DNA of 64,000 bases from Arthrobacter koreensis (GTDB lineage Bacteria > Actinomycetota > Actinomycetes > Actinomycetales > Micrococcaceae). The position numbers and the translations under genes are program-made. The notes under the pieces were generated by a model. It was given only the letters and a program-made list of their open reading frames with translations. It was not told where the DNA came from and searched no databases. Shown piece after piece: positions 56,743 to 64,000 of this stretch. Location of the stretch: contig NZ_WACG01000001.1 in assembly GCF_009193255.1 (NCBI RefSeq), positions 682,001 to 746,000 on the forward strand, in the 5' to 3' direction. Each line of letters opens with the position of its first letter. Within the stretch, counting starts at the first letter, position 1.

Positions 56743-58557
56743 ATGCCCCCGCAGACATCATTGTGGCAATCCCTGGGGCGCCTGTACCCGCACATCAAAC
56801 CGATCCTCCCCCGGCTGTTCCTTGGCTTCCTCTGCGCGGTCGGCGCCAGCGTCGTCGCGCTGGCCATCCCGCAGGTCCTCCGGATCCTGGTGAACAATTA
56901 CCTCGCCCCCGGCGGTGCGGTCACCGCACTGTGGTGGGCCACCGGCATCGTCCTGGCCCTGGGGACGCTGGAAGCCGTGTTCATGGCACTGCGGCGGCAG
57001 TTCGCCGTCGCGCCGTCCACTCTTGTGGAAACCAGCCTGCGGACCTCCTTTTACCGCCACCTGCAGGACCTTTCCGTCGCGTTCCATGACCGCTGGGGCT
57101 CCGGGCAGCTGCTCTCCCGCGCCATGAGCGACCTGAACCTGATCCGCCGCTGGATGGCATTCGGCGCCCTGATGCTGATCGTCACGGCGCTGACGGTGCT
57201 CATTGGCGTCACCATCATGTTCTTCACGGCCTGGCAGCTGGCCATCGTGTTCCTGCTCGCCGCCGTGCCGATCATCGTTTACGGCTTCAAGTTCCGCCGC
57301 TTCTACGGCCGGGTATCTCGCCGAAGCCAGGACCAGGCCGGAGACCTGGCTACCACCGTGGAAGAATCGGTCCACGGCATCCGCGTTTTGAAGGCTTTCG
57401 GCCGCAGTTCCGAGGCGCTGGACGCGTTCGAAGAGCAGGCCGAGGGCCTGCGCCAGACCGAGGTGTACAAGGCGAATTCACTGGCCAAGTTCTCCCTGGT
57501 GGTGACTCTCCTTCCGGAGGCAGCACTGGCTGTCTCCCTGGTCCTGGGCATCCTGCTGGTCAACGACGGACAGGTGAGCATTGGCGCGCTGGTGGCTTTC
57601 TTTGCCACCGCTGCGGTGGTTGCCGGACCGGTGGAGTCCATGGGACCGCTGCTGTCCATGACGCTGACGGCCGCCACCGCGATCGACCGGCACTTCGAGG
57701 TCATGGATGCCAGGCGCACCATCACCGATCCGAAACACCCGGTGCAGCCGAAGGAAGTCCACGGCCGGCTTTCCTTCGAGGACGTGCACTTTGCCTACCC
57801 GGACGCCGCGCCGGACCGCCCGGACGTGCTCGACGGCGTGAGCCTGGACCTGCGTGCCGGTGAGACCATGGCGCTGGTCGGCATCACCGGCAGCGGCAAG
57901 TCCACTCTGCTGCAGCTGGTCCCCCGGCTATACGACGTCACCGCCGGCAGCATCCGGATCGACGGCGTCGACGTGCGGGACTACCCGCTGACGGAACTGC
58001 GCCGCATCGTATCGGTGGCCTTCGAGGAGACCACCCTGTTCTCCAGCTCAGTCCGGGACAATGTACTGCTCGGAGCTGACGCCGCCAGCGGCTCCGAAGC
58101 CGCGGACCTCCTGCGAGAAGCCCTGGACGTAGCGCAGGCCCAGTTTGTCTATTCGCTTCCGGACGGCGTGGACACGCTGATCGGGGAAGAGGGACTCAGT
58201 CTTTCCGGCGGGCAGCGCCAGCGCGTGGCGCTGGCACGTGCGATTGCTGCCCGGCCCACGGTCCTGGTTCTGGATGACCCGCTCTCCGCGCTGGACGTAC
58301 GCACCGAGGAACTGGTGGAGCACCGGCTCCGCGAGGTCCTCGCGGAGACCACCACGCTGGTGGTGGCCCACCGTCCCTCCACAGTCTCCCTGGCGGACCG
58401 CGTGGCCCTGATACAGGACGGCAGGATCGCCGCCGTCGGCACCCACGCTGAGCTCCTGGCCCAGAATGAGCACTACCGCCACGTGATCGCCAGCCTCCCG
58501 GCCTCGCCGCAGGACCTGGACAGTGGACTCGAAGACGAAAGAGAGGTTCTCCGGTGA
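56743..58557 (+). CDS. ABC exporter half-transporter with degenerate ATP site
   Basis: This 604-residue type IV exporter subunit has six N-terminal helices and a C-terminal nucleotide-binding domain. Walker A is [11 protein letters not shown], signature [16 protein letters not shown], Walker [12 protein letters not shown], and H-loop AHRPSTV. The catalytic Glu after Walker B is Asp, and the Q-loop reads VAFEETTLF with Glu for Gln. It is coupled by GTGA overlap to a second subunit with canonical residues, so they probably form a heterodimer. GAGGA precedes the ATG, and TAGGAT (56679) is a likely -10. Confidence 0.92.
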   Translation: MPPQTSLWQSLGRLYPHIKPILPRLFLGFLCAVGASVVALAIPQVLRILVNNYLAPGGAVTALWWATGIVLALGTLEAVFMALRRQFAVAPSTLVETSLRTSFYRHLQDLSVAFHDRWGSGQLLSRAMSDLNLIRRWMAFGALMLIVTALTVLIGVTIMFFTAWQLAIVFLLAAVPIIVYGFKFRRFYGRVSRRSQDQAGDLATTVEESVHGIRVLKAFGRSSEALDAFEEQAEGLRQTEVYKANSLAKFSLVVTLLPEAALAVSLVLGILLVNDGQVSIGALVAFFATAAVVAGPVESMGPLLSMTLTAATAIDRHFEVMDARRTITDPKHPVQPKEVHGRLSFEDVHFAYPDAAPDRPDVLDGVSLDLRAGETMALVGITGSGKSTLLQLVPRLYDVTAGSIRIDGVDVRDYPLTELRRIVSVAFEETTLFSSSVRDNVLLGADAASGSEAADLLREALDVAQAQFVYSLPDGVDTLIGEEGLSLSGGQRQRVALARAIAARPTVLVLDDPLSALDVRTEELVEHRLREVLAETTTLVVAHRPSTVSLADRVALIQDGRIAAVGTHAELLAQNEHYRHVIASLPASPQDLDSGLEDEREVLR

Positions 58558-60416
58558 GCCGGTTCAGCATCCGCCGTCCCGGTGCGCCCCTGCCGGGCCC
58601 GGCACGGGCAGACAACGCCGTTGGCACGTCCGGCGAGGACAACCTGGACCTGGACCGGGAGCAGAACCTGGCCGTGCGGCGTCGTTCGCTATCCCTGCTG
58701 GCGTCCCTGGTCCGCCCCAACCGCGGACGGTTCATCTTCACCATCGCACTGGTGGTGTTCTCGCAGGCCGCCCGGGTCGCCGGACCCGCGATCATCGCCT
58801 TCGGCATCGACCACGCCCTGCCCGCCCTGCAGGACGGCAGTTCCCTTCCGCTGCTGGCGGCCGGCGGCACCTACCTGCTCGCAGCGGTCCTGGCGGCCGG
58901 GCTGACGGCAGGCTACGTCCGTTCCACGGCGCAGCTCAGCCAGGCAATGCTGCTGGACCTGCGGCTCCGGGTGTTCCGGCATACCCAGCGGCTGAGCCTC
59001 GAGTTCCATGAACGCTACACCTCGGGCAGAATCATCTCGCGTCAGACCTCGGACCTCGAGGCGCTGCGTGAACTGCTGGATTCGGGCATCAGTTCCCTGG
59101 CCTCGGGTGCTATGTACATGGTCTTCGTGGCCGTCAGCATCTTCGCCCTGGATTGGCGCACCGGAGTGCTGCTCTGCGTGGCGTTCGTGCCGATGTTCCT
59201 GCTGACCCGCTGGTACCAGAAGCGCTCCCAGATCGCGTACCGGGCCTCCCGGGTGACCTCGGCAAAACTGATCGTCCACTTCATCGAAACGATGACCGGC
59301 ATCCGCGCCGTGAAGGCCTTCCGCCGGGAGACCGTCAACGCCGAGAAGAATGACGAACTGGCCGAGGACTACCGCCGGGCCACCCTCCGCTCCATCAACC
59401 TCAACGGTGTGTTCCAGCCCGGCCTGATCTTCATCGGCAACGCGACCGTGGCCGTGGTGCTGCTGGTGGGCGGTTACCGGGTGCTCGACGGCGGCCTGGA
59501 AGTCGGCGCGCTGCTGGCCCTGCTGCTCTACGCCAAGCGGTTCTTCCAGCCGGTGGACCAGATGGCCATGTTCTACAACTCGTTCCAGTCCGCCTCCGCG
59601 GCCCTCGAAAAGGTGTCCGGCCTGCTGGAAGAAGTCCCCACCGTCCGTCCGCCCCGCCAGCCGGTGGAACTTCGGGACGCCAAGGGGGACGTAAGGTTCG
59701 ACGGCGTCGAATTCCGTTACGGGGACGGCCCGCTGGTCCTGCCCCGACTGGACCTGCACATCCCCGCCGGGCAGACCGTGGCCCTGGTGGGCCAGACCGG
59801 TGCCGGCAAATCCACCCTCGCCAAACTGATCGCCCGGTTCTATGACCCATCGGACGGTGCAGTGCTGCTGGACGGCGTGGACCTGCGGAACCTCACGCAG
59901 CGCGACCTGCGCCGCGCCGTCGTCATGGTTACCCAGGAAGCGTTCCTGTTCAGCGGCTCGGTGGCGGAGAACATTGCCCTGGGCAAACCGGGCGCCTCGC
60001 CGCAGGAAATCGAAGCCGCTGCCCGTGCCGTGGGCGCCCACGATTTCATCGAGTCTTTGCCCGAGGGTTATGAGACCGATGTAAACAAGCGCGGCGGCCG
60101 GGTCTCGGCCGGGCAGCGCCAGCTGATCAGCTTTGCCCGCGCCTTCCTCGCCGACCCGGCGGTGCTGATTCTCGACGAAGCGACGTCCTCCCTGGACGTG
60201 CCCAGCGAGCGGCTGGTGCAGCAGGGCTTGAAGACGCTGCTGGGCAACCGGACCGCGCTGATCATCGCCCACCGGCTTTCAACGGTTGAAATCGCGGACC
60301 GGGTGCTGGTCATGGATTCCGGCGCTGTGGTGGAAGACGGCACGCCTGCCGAGCTCACCAGCGGAACCGGACGCTTCGCGGCACTCAATGCCGCCTGGCA
60401 GGACTCGCTCGTGTAA
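58554..60416 (+). CDS. ABC exporter half-transporter, partner subunit
   Basis: The product of 620 residues has a 45-residue polar N-terminus, six membrane helices and a nucleotide-binding domain. Walker A is [12 protein letters not shown]-loop [10 protein letters not shown], signature [14 protein letters not shown] (Ala for the second Gly of LSGGQ) and Walker [12 protein letters not shown] with the normal catalytic Glu. The altered signature would complete the degenerate site of the upstream subunit. The substrate is unknown; lipid or drug export is typical. Confidence 0.92.
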   Translation: MSRFSIRRPGAPLPGPARADNAVGTSGEDNLDLDREQNLAVRRRSLSLLASLVRPNRGRFIFTIALVVFSQAARVAGPAIIAFGIDHALPALQDGSSLPLLAAGGTYLLAAVLAAGLTAGYVRSTAQLSQAMLLDLRLRVFRHTQRLSLEFHERYTSGRIISRQTSDLEALRELLDSGISSLASGAMYMVFVAVSIFALDWRTGVLLCVAFVPMFLLTRWYQKRSQIAYRASRVTSAKLIVHFIETMTGIRAVKAFRRETVNAEKNDELAEDYRRATLRSINLNGVFQPGLIFIGNATVAVVLLVGGYRVLDGGLEVGALLALLLYAKRFFQPVDQMAMFYNSFQSASAALEKVSGLLEEVPTVRPPRQPVELRDAKGDVRFDGVEFRYGDGPLVLPRLDLHIPAGQTVALVGQTGAGKSTLAKLIARFYDPSDGAVLLDGVDLRNLTQRDLRRAVVMVTQEAFLFSGSVAENIALGKPGASPQEIEAAARAVGAHDFIESLPEGYETDVNKRGGRVSAGQRQLISFARAFLADPAVLILDEATSSLDVPSERLVQQGLKTLLGNRTALIIAHRLSTVEIADRVLVMDSGAVVEDGTPAELTSGTGRFAALNAAWQDSLV

Positions 60417-60467
60417 CGCTGTTGCCTGTCGCAGGGCGCTGATTTCGCGCTCCCGCAGGTTGTCGAG

Positions 60468-60473
60468 TACACT
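60468..60473 (+). promoter_or_regulatory. Candidate tRNA-Pro -10 box
   Basis: TACACT lies about 50 nt before the tRNA; TAAAGT at 60476-60481 is an alternative. No clear -35 is seen. Confidence 0.3.
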
Positions 60474-60521
60474 TGTAAAGTTGCTTGGCCGGGAGGGAAA
60501 CCTCCGGATGAGCAGTGGTTA

Positions 60522-60598
<77 letters not shown>

Positions 60599-60605
60599 AA
60601 ACAGG

Positions 60606-60637
60606 AAAGGACCCATCGTTTTCGATGGGTCCTTTTT
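60606..60637 (+). terminator. tRNA-Pro terminator
   Basis: A 13-bp stem AAAGGACCCATCG with a TTTT loop and its complement is followed by T's. Confidence 0.9.
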
Positions 60638-60692
60638 GCTGTGCCGGCGAGTATGCTCTGGAACATCCCTCACCAAGACACCAGGAGTTCCC

Positions 60693-61331
60693 ATGGCTGT
60701 CCGCGTTGACCTGAACATCTCCCTTGACGGGTACGCCACCACCACGGACCAGACTCGGGAGAAGCCGTTCGGGGAAGACTGGGGACGGCTGGTTGGGCCA
60801 TATACCGCCACGCGTACCTTCCAGGAGCGGGTGCTGAAGCAGCCCGGTAAGGGCACCACCGGGGTGGATGACACATACGCCGCCGCCTACTTCGAGGGCA
60901 TCGGGGCGGAAATCATGGGCGCCGGGATGTTCGGCCTGCACAATTTCCCGGACGATCCCGAGTGGAAGGGCTGGTGGGGAGATGAGACGCCGTTCCAGTA
61001 CCCGGTCTTCATCCTCACCCATGACGCCCGTGAACCCATCGACATGCCCGACGGCACCCGGTTCGAGTTCCTTGCCGCCTCGCCGCAGGAAGCCCTGGAC
61101 CGGGCCCTCGACGCCGCGGCCGGCCAGGACGTACGGATCGGCGGCGGGCCAACGGTCATTAAGTCGTTTCTTAAAGCGGGATTGGTGGACCGGATCCACG
61201 TAGGCATCACACCGATCCTGCTGGGCCGCGGCATCAACCTGTGGGAGGGCCTGCGCGGCCTGGAGAACGGTTACAAGGCCCGCTCGGAAGCGGCTGACGA
61301 CGGCGTCACCCACCTGACGTTCTTCCGCTAA
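60693..61331 (+). CDS. Dihydrofolate reductase-family protein (RibD C-terminal-like)
   Basis: The product of 212 residues has the RibD_C/DHFR fold. It starts VDLNISLDGYATTT and carries the cofactor-binding segment DVRIGGGPTVIKSFLKAGLVDRIHVGITPILLGRG. Such proteins are NAD(P)H-dependent reductases of unknown substrate. The ATG has CAGGAG 5 nt upstream, and TATGCT (60652-60657) is a plausible -10. It is a single gene, convergent with purC. Confidence 0.88.
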   Translation: MAVRVDLNISLDGYATTTDQTREKPFGEDWGRLVGPYTATRTFQERVLKQPGKGTTGVDDTYAAAYFEGIGAEIMGAGMFGLHNFPDDPEWKGWWGDETPFQYPVFILTHDAREPIDMPDGTRFEFLAASPQEALDRALDAAAGQDVRIGGGPTVIKSFLKAGLVDRIHVGITPILLGRGINLWEGLRGLENGYKARSEAADDGVTHLTFFR

Positions 61332-61357
61332 GTCCGCGCGACAGGCGCCACACAACA

Positions 61358-61391
61358 CCGCAGGCCCCGGGAAACCCCGGGGCCTGCGGTC
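61358..61391. terminator. Terminator between DHFR-like gene and purC
   Basis: A 14-bp GC-rich stem ACCGCAGGCCCCGG with its complement (61378-61391) lies between convergent genes. No long T run is present. Confidence 0.6.
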
Positions 61392-61400
61392 ATGGAAATC

Positions 61401-62294
61401 CTAGACGAAGCTCTTTCCGGTCAGCCGCTCGTACGCTTCTACGTACCTCGCACGCGTGCGGTCGATAACATCCTCGGGCAGGGCCGGCGGCGGGGTGTCC
61501 GCTGCCTTGTCCCAGCCAGACTCGGGCGAGGTCAGCCAGTCCCGGACGTACTGCTTGTCGAAGGAAGGCTGGGCCTTGCCCGGTTCGTACAGCGAAGCGT
61601 CCCAGAAGCGCGAGGAATCCGGGGTGAGTACCTCGTCGCCAAGGGTCACCAGGCCGGTCGCCGGATCCAGGCCAAACTCCACCTTGGTATCCGCCAGGAT
61701 GATTCCGCGGTCCCGCGCAATGGCCTCGGCCGTGGTGTAGATCTCCAGGGTCAGGTCCCGGATCTGCGCGGCCGTCTCGGCACCCACCGCGGCCACGACG
61801 GCGTCGTAATTGATGTTCTCGTCATGCTCGCCCACCTCGGCCTTGGCCGAGGGAGTGAAAATAGCCGGCTCAATCCGCGAGCCGTCAACGAGCCCGGCGG
61901 GCAGCGGAACGTCGCACACGGTCTGCGACTGCCGGTACTCCGCCAGTCCGGAGCCGGTGAGGTAGCCGCGGGCAATGGCTTCCACGGGGTACATTTCAAG
62001 CTTCTTGCAGATCATGGCCCGGCCGGCCACTTCGGCGGGCACGCCCTCGTCAGCGGAAAGCACATGGTTCGGAACGCTGCCCAGCTGCTCGAACCACCAC
62101 AGGCTCAGCTGCGTCAGGATGCGGCCCTTGTCCGGGATGATGCTGGAGAGCACGTGGTCGTAGGCGCTGATCCGGTCGCTGGCCACAACCAGCACCCGGT
62201 CCTGCGCGGCGTCCGGTCCGGCGGGCACGTACAGGTCCCGCACCTTCCCGGAGTAGATGTGGTTCCAGCCGTCCAGCTGCGGTGCGGTGCTCAT
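61401..62294 (-). CDS. purC: SAICAR synthase (phosphoribosylaminoimidazole-succinocarboxamide synthase)
   Basis: The 297-residue ATP-dependent ligase joins CAIR and aspartate in purine synthesis. Motifs include HIYSGKVRDLY, LVVASDRISAYDHVL, PVEAIARGYLTGSG, IILADTKVEFG and LTPDSSRFWDASLY. It is the longer monofunctional form. It follows purD with a 4-bp overlap and is probably the last gene of the operon. Confidence 0.97.
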   Translation of the reverse strand: MSTAPQLDGWNHIYSGKVRDLYVPAGPDAAQDRVLVVASDRISAYDHVLSSIIPDKGRILTQLSLWWFEQLGSVPNHVLSADEGVPAEVAGRAMICKKLEMYPVEAIARGYLTGSGLAEYRQSQTVCDVPLPAGLVDGSRIEPAIFTPSAKAEVGEHDENINYDAVVAAVGAETAAQIRDLTLEIYTTAEAIARDRGIILADTKVEFGLDPATGLVTLGDEVLTPDSSRFWDASLYEPGKAQPSFDKQYVRDWLTSPESGWDKAADTPPPALPEDVIDRTRARYVEAYERLTGKSFV

Positions 62295-63601
62295 GCCAGG
62301 TCCTCTTCGATGTCAGCGCCTGCGCTGCCGGCAGGGACCACGATGTCGCCGCGCTCGGCTTTCAGCGCGATGTCACCGCGGTGCTGGGAACCCTCAAGGT
62401 CAATGGCGTCCACGCCCTGGTAGGCGAGTTCCCTTGCCTGCGCCAGGTTCTCCCCCAGTGCGACGACGGCCAGGACCCGTCCGCCCGCGCTCACGATCTC
62501 GTTGGCTTCCATGGCGGTGCCGGCATGCAGCACGTGAACGCCCTCGATCGCCTCGGCTTCCACGAGTCCCAGGATCGGGTCGCCGGTGCGCGGAGTGTCA
62601 GGGTAGTTTTCGGACGCGACGACGACGGCGACTGCCGTGCGGGCATCCCACTTCAACTGTTCCATGGCATCCAGTTCACCCTTGGCGGCAGCCAGCAGCA
62701 GTCCGCCGAGCGGGGTCTTCAGCCGGGCCAGCACCGCCTGGGTTTCCGGATCGCCGAAGCGCGCGTTGAACTCGATGACCCGCAGTCCGCGGGAGGTCAG
62801 GGCCAGGCCGCAGTACAGCACTCCGACAAACGGGGTGCCGCGGGAGGCCATCTCATCCACGGTGGGCTGCGCCACCCGGGCAATGACATCGTCCACCAGG
62901 TTGGCCGGGGCCCACTCCAGCGGGGAGTAGGCGCCCATGCCGCCGGTATTGGGGCCTTCGTCGTTGTCGAAGATGCGCTTGAAGTCCTGGGCCGGGGCCA
63001 GCGGCACCACGTGCCGCCCGTCGGAGAGGACAAACAGGGAGACCTCGGGGCCGTCCAGGAACTCCTCGATGACCACCGTTCCGCCGGCGTCGAAGCAGGC
63101 CTGCGCGTGGGCCAGCGCTTCGTCCCGGTCCGATGTCACAACAACGCCCTTGCCGGCGGCCAGCCCGTCATCCTTGACCACGTAGGGAGCACCGAAGGTG
63201 TCCAGCGCGTCGGCGGCTTCGTCCGGTGTCGCAGCGACCCGGGCCATCGCCGTGGGCACGTTCGCCTCGGCCATGACCTGCTTCGCGAAAGCCTTGGAGG
63301 CTTCCAGCTGGGCTGCTGCCCTGGAAGGACCGAAAACCGGAATGCCGGCCTCCGCGAGGGCGTCTGCAACACCGGCTGCCAGCGGCGCTTCCGGGCCGAC
63401 GACGACGAGGTCGGAACCGAGCTCACGGGCCAGGGCTGTCACGGCTTCCGGATCGCTGGCCTTGATGGAATGGACTGGCACTACCTGCGCGATGCCCGCG
63501 TTGCCGGGAGCCGCGTGGACTTCCGAAACGTAGGGGTCGGCCAGCAGGGCCCGGACAATGGCATGTTCGCGGCCGCCGGGGCCAACAACGAGAACCTTCA
63601 C
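62291..63601 (-). CDS. purD: Phosphoribosylamine-glycine ligase (GAR synthetase)
   Basis: This 436-residue ATP-grasp ligase attaches glycine to phosphoribosylamine. Evidence: MKVLVVGPGGREHAI, PSRAAAQLEASKAFAKQ, PYVVKDDGLAAGKGVVV, GGMGAYSPLEWAP and the FNARFGDPETQ signature. The GTG at 63601 has TAGTCT 8 nt upstream, a leaderless-type promoter. The stop overlaps the purC start, so translation is coupled. Confidence 0.97.
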   Translation of the reverse strand: MKVLVVGPGGREHAIVRALLADPYVSEVHAAPGNAGIAQVVPVHSIKASDPEAVTALARELGSDLVVVGPEAPLAAGVADALAEAGIPVFGPSRAAAQLEASKAFAKQVMAEANVPTAMARVAATPDEAADALDTFGAPYVVKDDGLAAGKGVVVTSDRDEALAHAQACFDAGGTVVIEEFLDGPEVSLFVLSDGRHVVPLAPAQDFKRIFDNDEGPNTGGMGAYSPLEWAPANLVDDVIARVAQPTVDEMASRGTPFVGVLYCGLALTSRGLRVIEFNARFGDPETQAVLARLKTPLGGLLLAAAKGELDAMEQLKWDARTAVAVVVASENYPDTPRTGDPILGLVEAEAIEGVHVLHAGTAMEANEIVSAGGRVLAVVALGENLAQARELAYQGVDAIDLEGSQHRGDIALKAERGDIVVPAGSAGADIEEDLA

Positions 63602-63909
63602 AAGAGTTCAGACTACTGGCTGGGATGCACGCCCCGAAAGCCGCCGCTGGTCCGTGACGCGGCCCGCGCAGGGGTGGATTTCCCGCCGACCCGTTGCCCG
63701 GCGGCGCCTGCCGCCGGATAGTGAATCACGGCGGGGCTTTGGCCCCGCCGGGCCGGGCAGCGAGGGAGGCTGCCTCGATGGCGGTGCTGGGGCGGTCATC
63801 GCTCCCCTGCTTCGCTGCCCGCGCCCTCTCCCGTGCTGCCGGGGCGGAGCCTTTCCGCCGGGCTTTTCCGGCGTCCCGGACGGGTGCCGGACTTCCGTAC
63901 ACTGGCAGT
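63602..63909. other. Intergenic region between purD and asparaginase gene
   Basis: In this 308-bp gap I see no gene. It contains the purD -10 (TAGTCT at 63615-63610), a 9-bp GC hairpin CGGCGGGGC/GCCCCGCCG (63729-63750), and the asparaginase -10 (TACACT, 63898-63903). Confidence 0.6.
63898..63903 (+). promoter_or_regulatory. Asparaginase gene -10 box (leaderless)
   Basis: TACACT ends 6 nt before the ATG at 63910. Confidence 0.45.
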
Positions 63910-64000
63910 ATGTCTGCCACCTTTGCTGCCTCCGATGCCGTTGAACTCGCTGTCCTGGAGCGCAACGGCTTCATTGAATCCCGCCACGTGGGTTCCGCCG
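63910..64000 (+). CDS. Asparaginase (type II, pfam06089-like), 5' end only
   Basis: The visible 30 codons start MSATFAASDAVELAVLERNG and continue FIESRHVGSA. This resembles the N-terminus of actinobacterial L-asparaginase II-like proteins, which usually show an ELAVVxRxGxVESRHxG stretch. The gene runs off the window. The assignment rests on this short segment only. Confidence 0.6.
   Translation, partial: MSATFAASDAVELAVLERNGFIESRHVGSA

Noticed and set aside
58689-60272. 527-codon minus-strand ORF opposite the second ABC subunit
   Set aside because: It is a frame shadow of the ABC transporter, whose Walker and signature motifs are intact.
61358-61391. Extra copy of the 24.8/46.5 kb palindrome
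   Set aside because: The stem is short, has a loop and does not share the CAGAAACTGCCCGTAT core. It is an ordinary terminator-type hairpin.
63602-63909. Riboswitch or small gene upstream of purD or the asparaginase gene
   Set aside because: Only a GC hairpin and -10-type sequences are visible. No purine-riboswitch core or codon-biased ORF with a start signal is present.

Overview
The window is high-GC actinobacterial DNA, probably from a member of the Micrococcaceae close to Arthrobacter. The evidence is the strong G/C third-position bias, many GTG and TTG starts, many apparently leaderless starts, a Rex regulator, bS22, a DUF4244-type Tad pilus cluster, a MarP protease and a Crp-family regulator. 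I see no phage, insertion sequence, integrase or CRISPR array. Almost every interval holds a chromosomal housekeeping gene.

Bases 1-20.2 kb hold: a cytochrome c maturation set (phosphatase, ResA/TlpA-like, CcdA, ResB, all minus); YceI behind a palindromic operator; two paralogous membrane proteins; Rex, a glutaredoxin and a HAD hydrolase; bS22 and a BldC-like HTH; DAHP synthase aroG behind an aromatic leader peptide and a folded leader RNA; an FMN-dependent lactate dehydrogenase-like enzyme; gdhA; an ArsR-type regulator; AcuC; a two-gene K+ uptake system; proC; a sugar-phosphate isomerase; and a Ppx/GppA phosphatase. Much of this matches the gene content I recall for M. tuberculosis Rv0496-Rv0500B and Rv0525-Rv0528.

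Bases 20.2-56.6 kb hold topA, a methyltransferase, an MFS exporter with its TetR regulator, trhO, a DEAD/DUF1998 helicase, the seven-gene Tad locus (ssd to tadE-like), a family A polymerase, a CPBP protease, a two-component system, a CoA-pyrophosphatase with nth, a membrane protein, acs, ohr with a TetR regulator, an MFS transporter with aroQ, marP, crp, a NUDIX hydrolase, ridA, a DUF4177 protein, a class A penicillin-binding protein and a metallophosphoesterase. This resembles M. tuberculosis Rv3646c-Rv3683.

Bases 56.6-64 kb hold a heterodimeric ABC exporter pair, tRNA-Pro(CGG), a DHFR-like reductase, purC-purD and the start of an asparaginase.

The most interesting non-gene signals are: the aroG leader (an 18-codon ORF with Trp, Tyr, Tyr and Phe codons, then stacked hairpins); two copies of a roughly 60-bp palindrome 21.7 kb apart whose sequence differences are compensated on both arms; a 23-codon ORF with a good promoter and Shine-Dalgarno upstream of proC; paired TetR operators; and a repeated arrangement in which a -10 hexamer ends 6-8 nt before the start codon.
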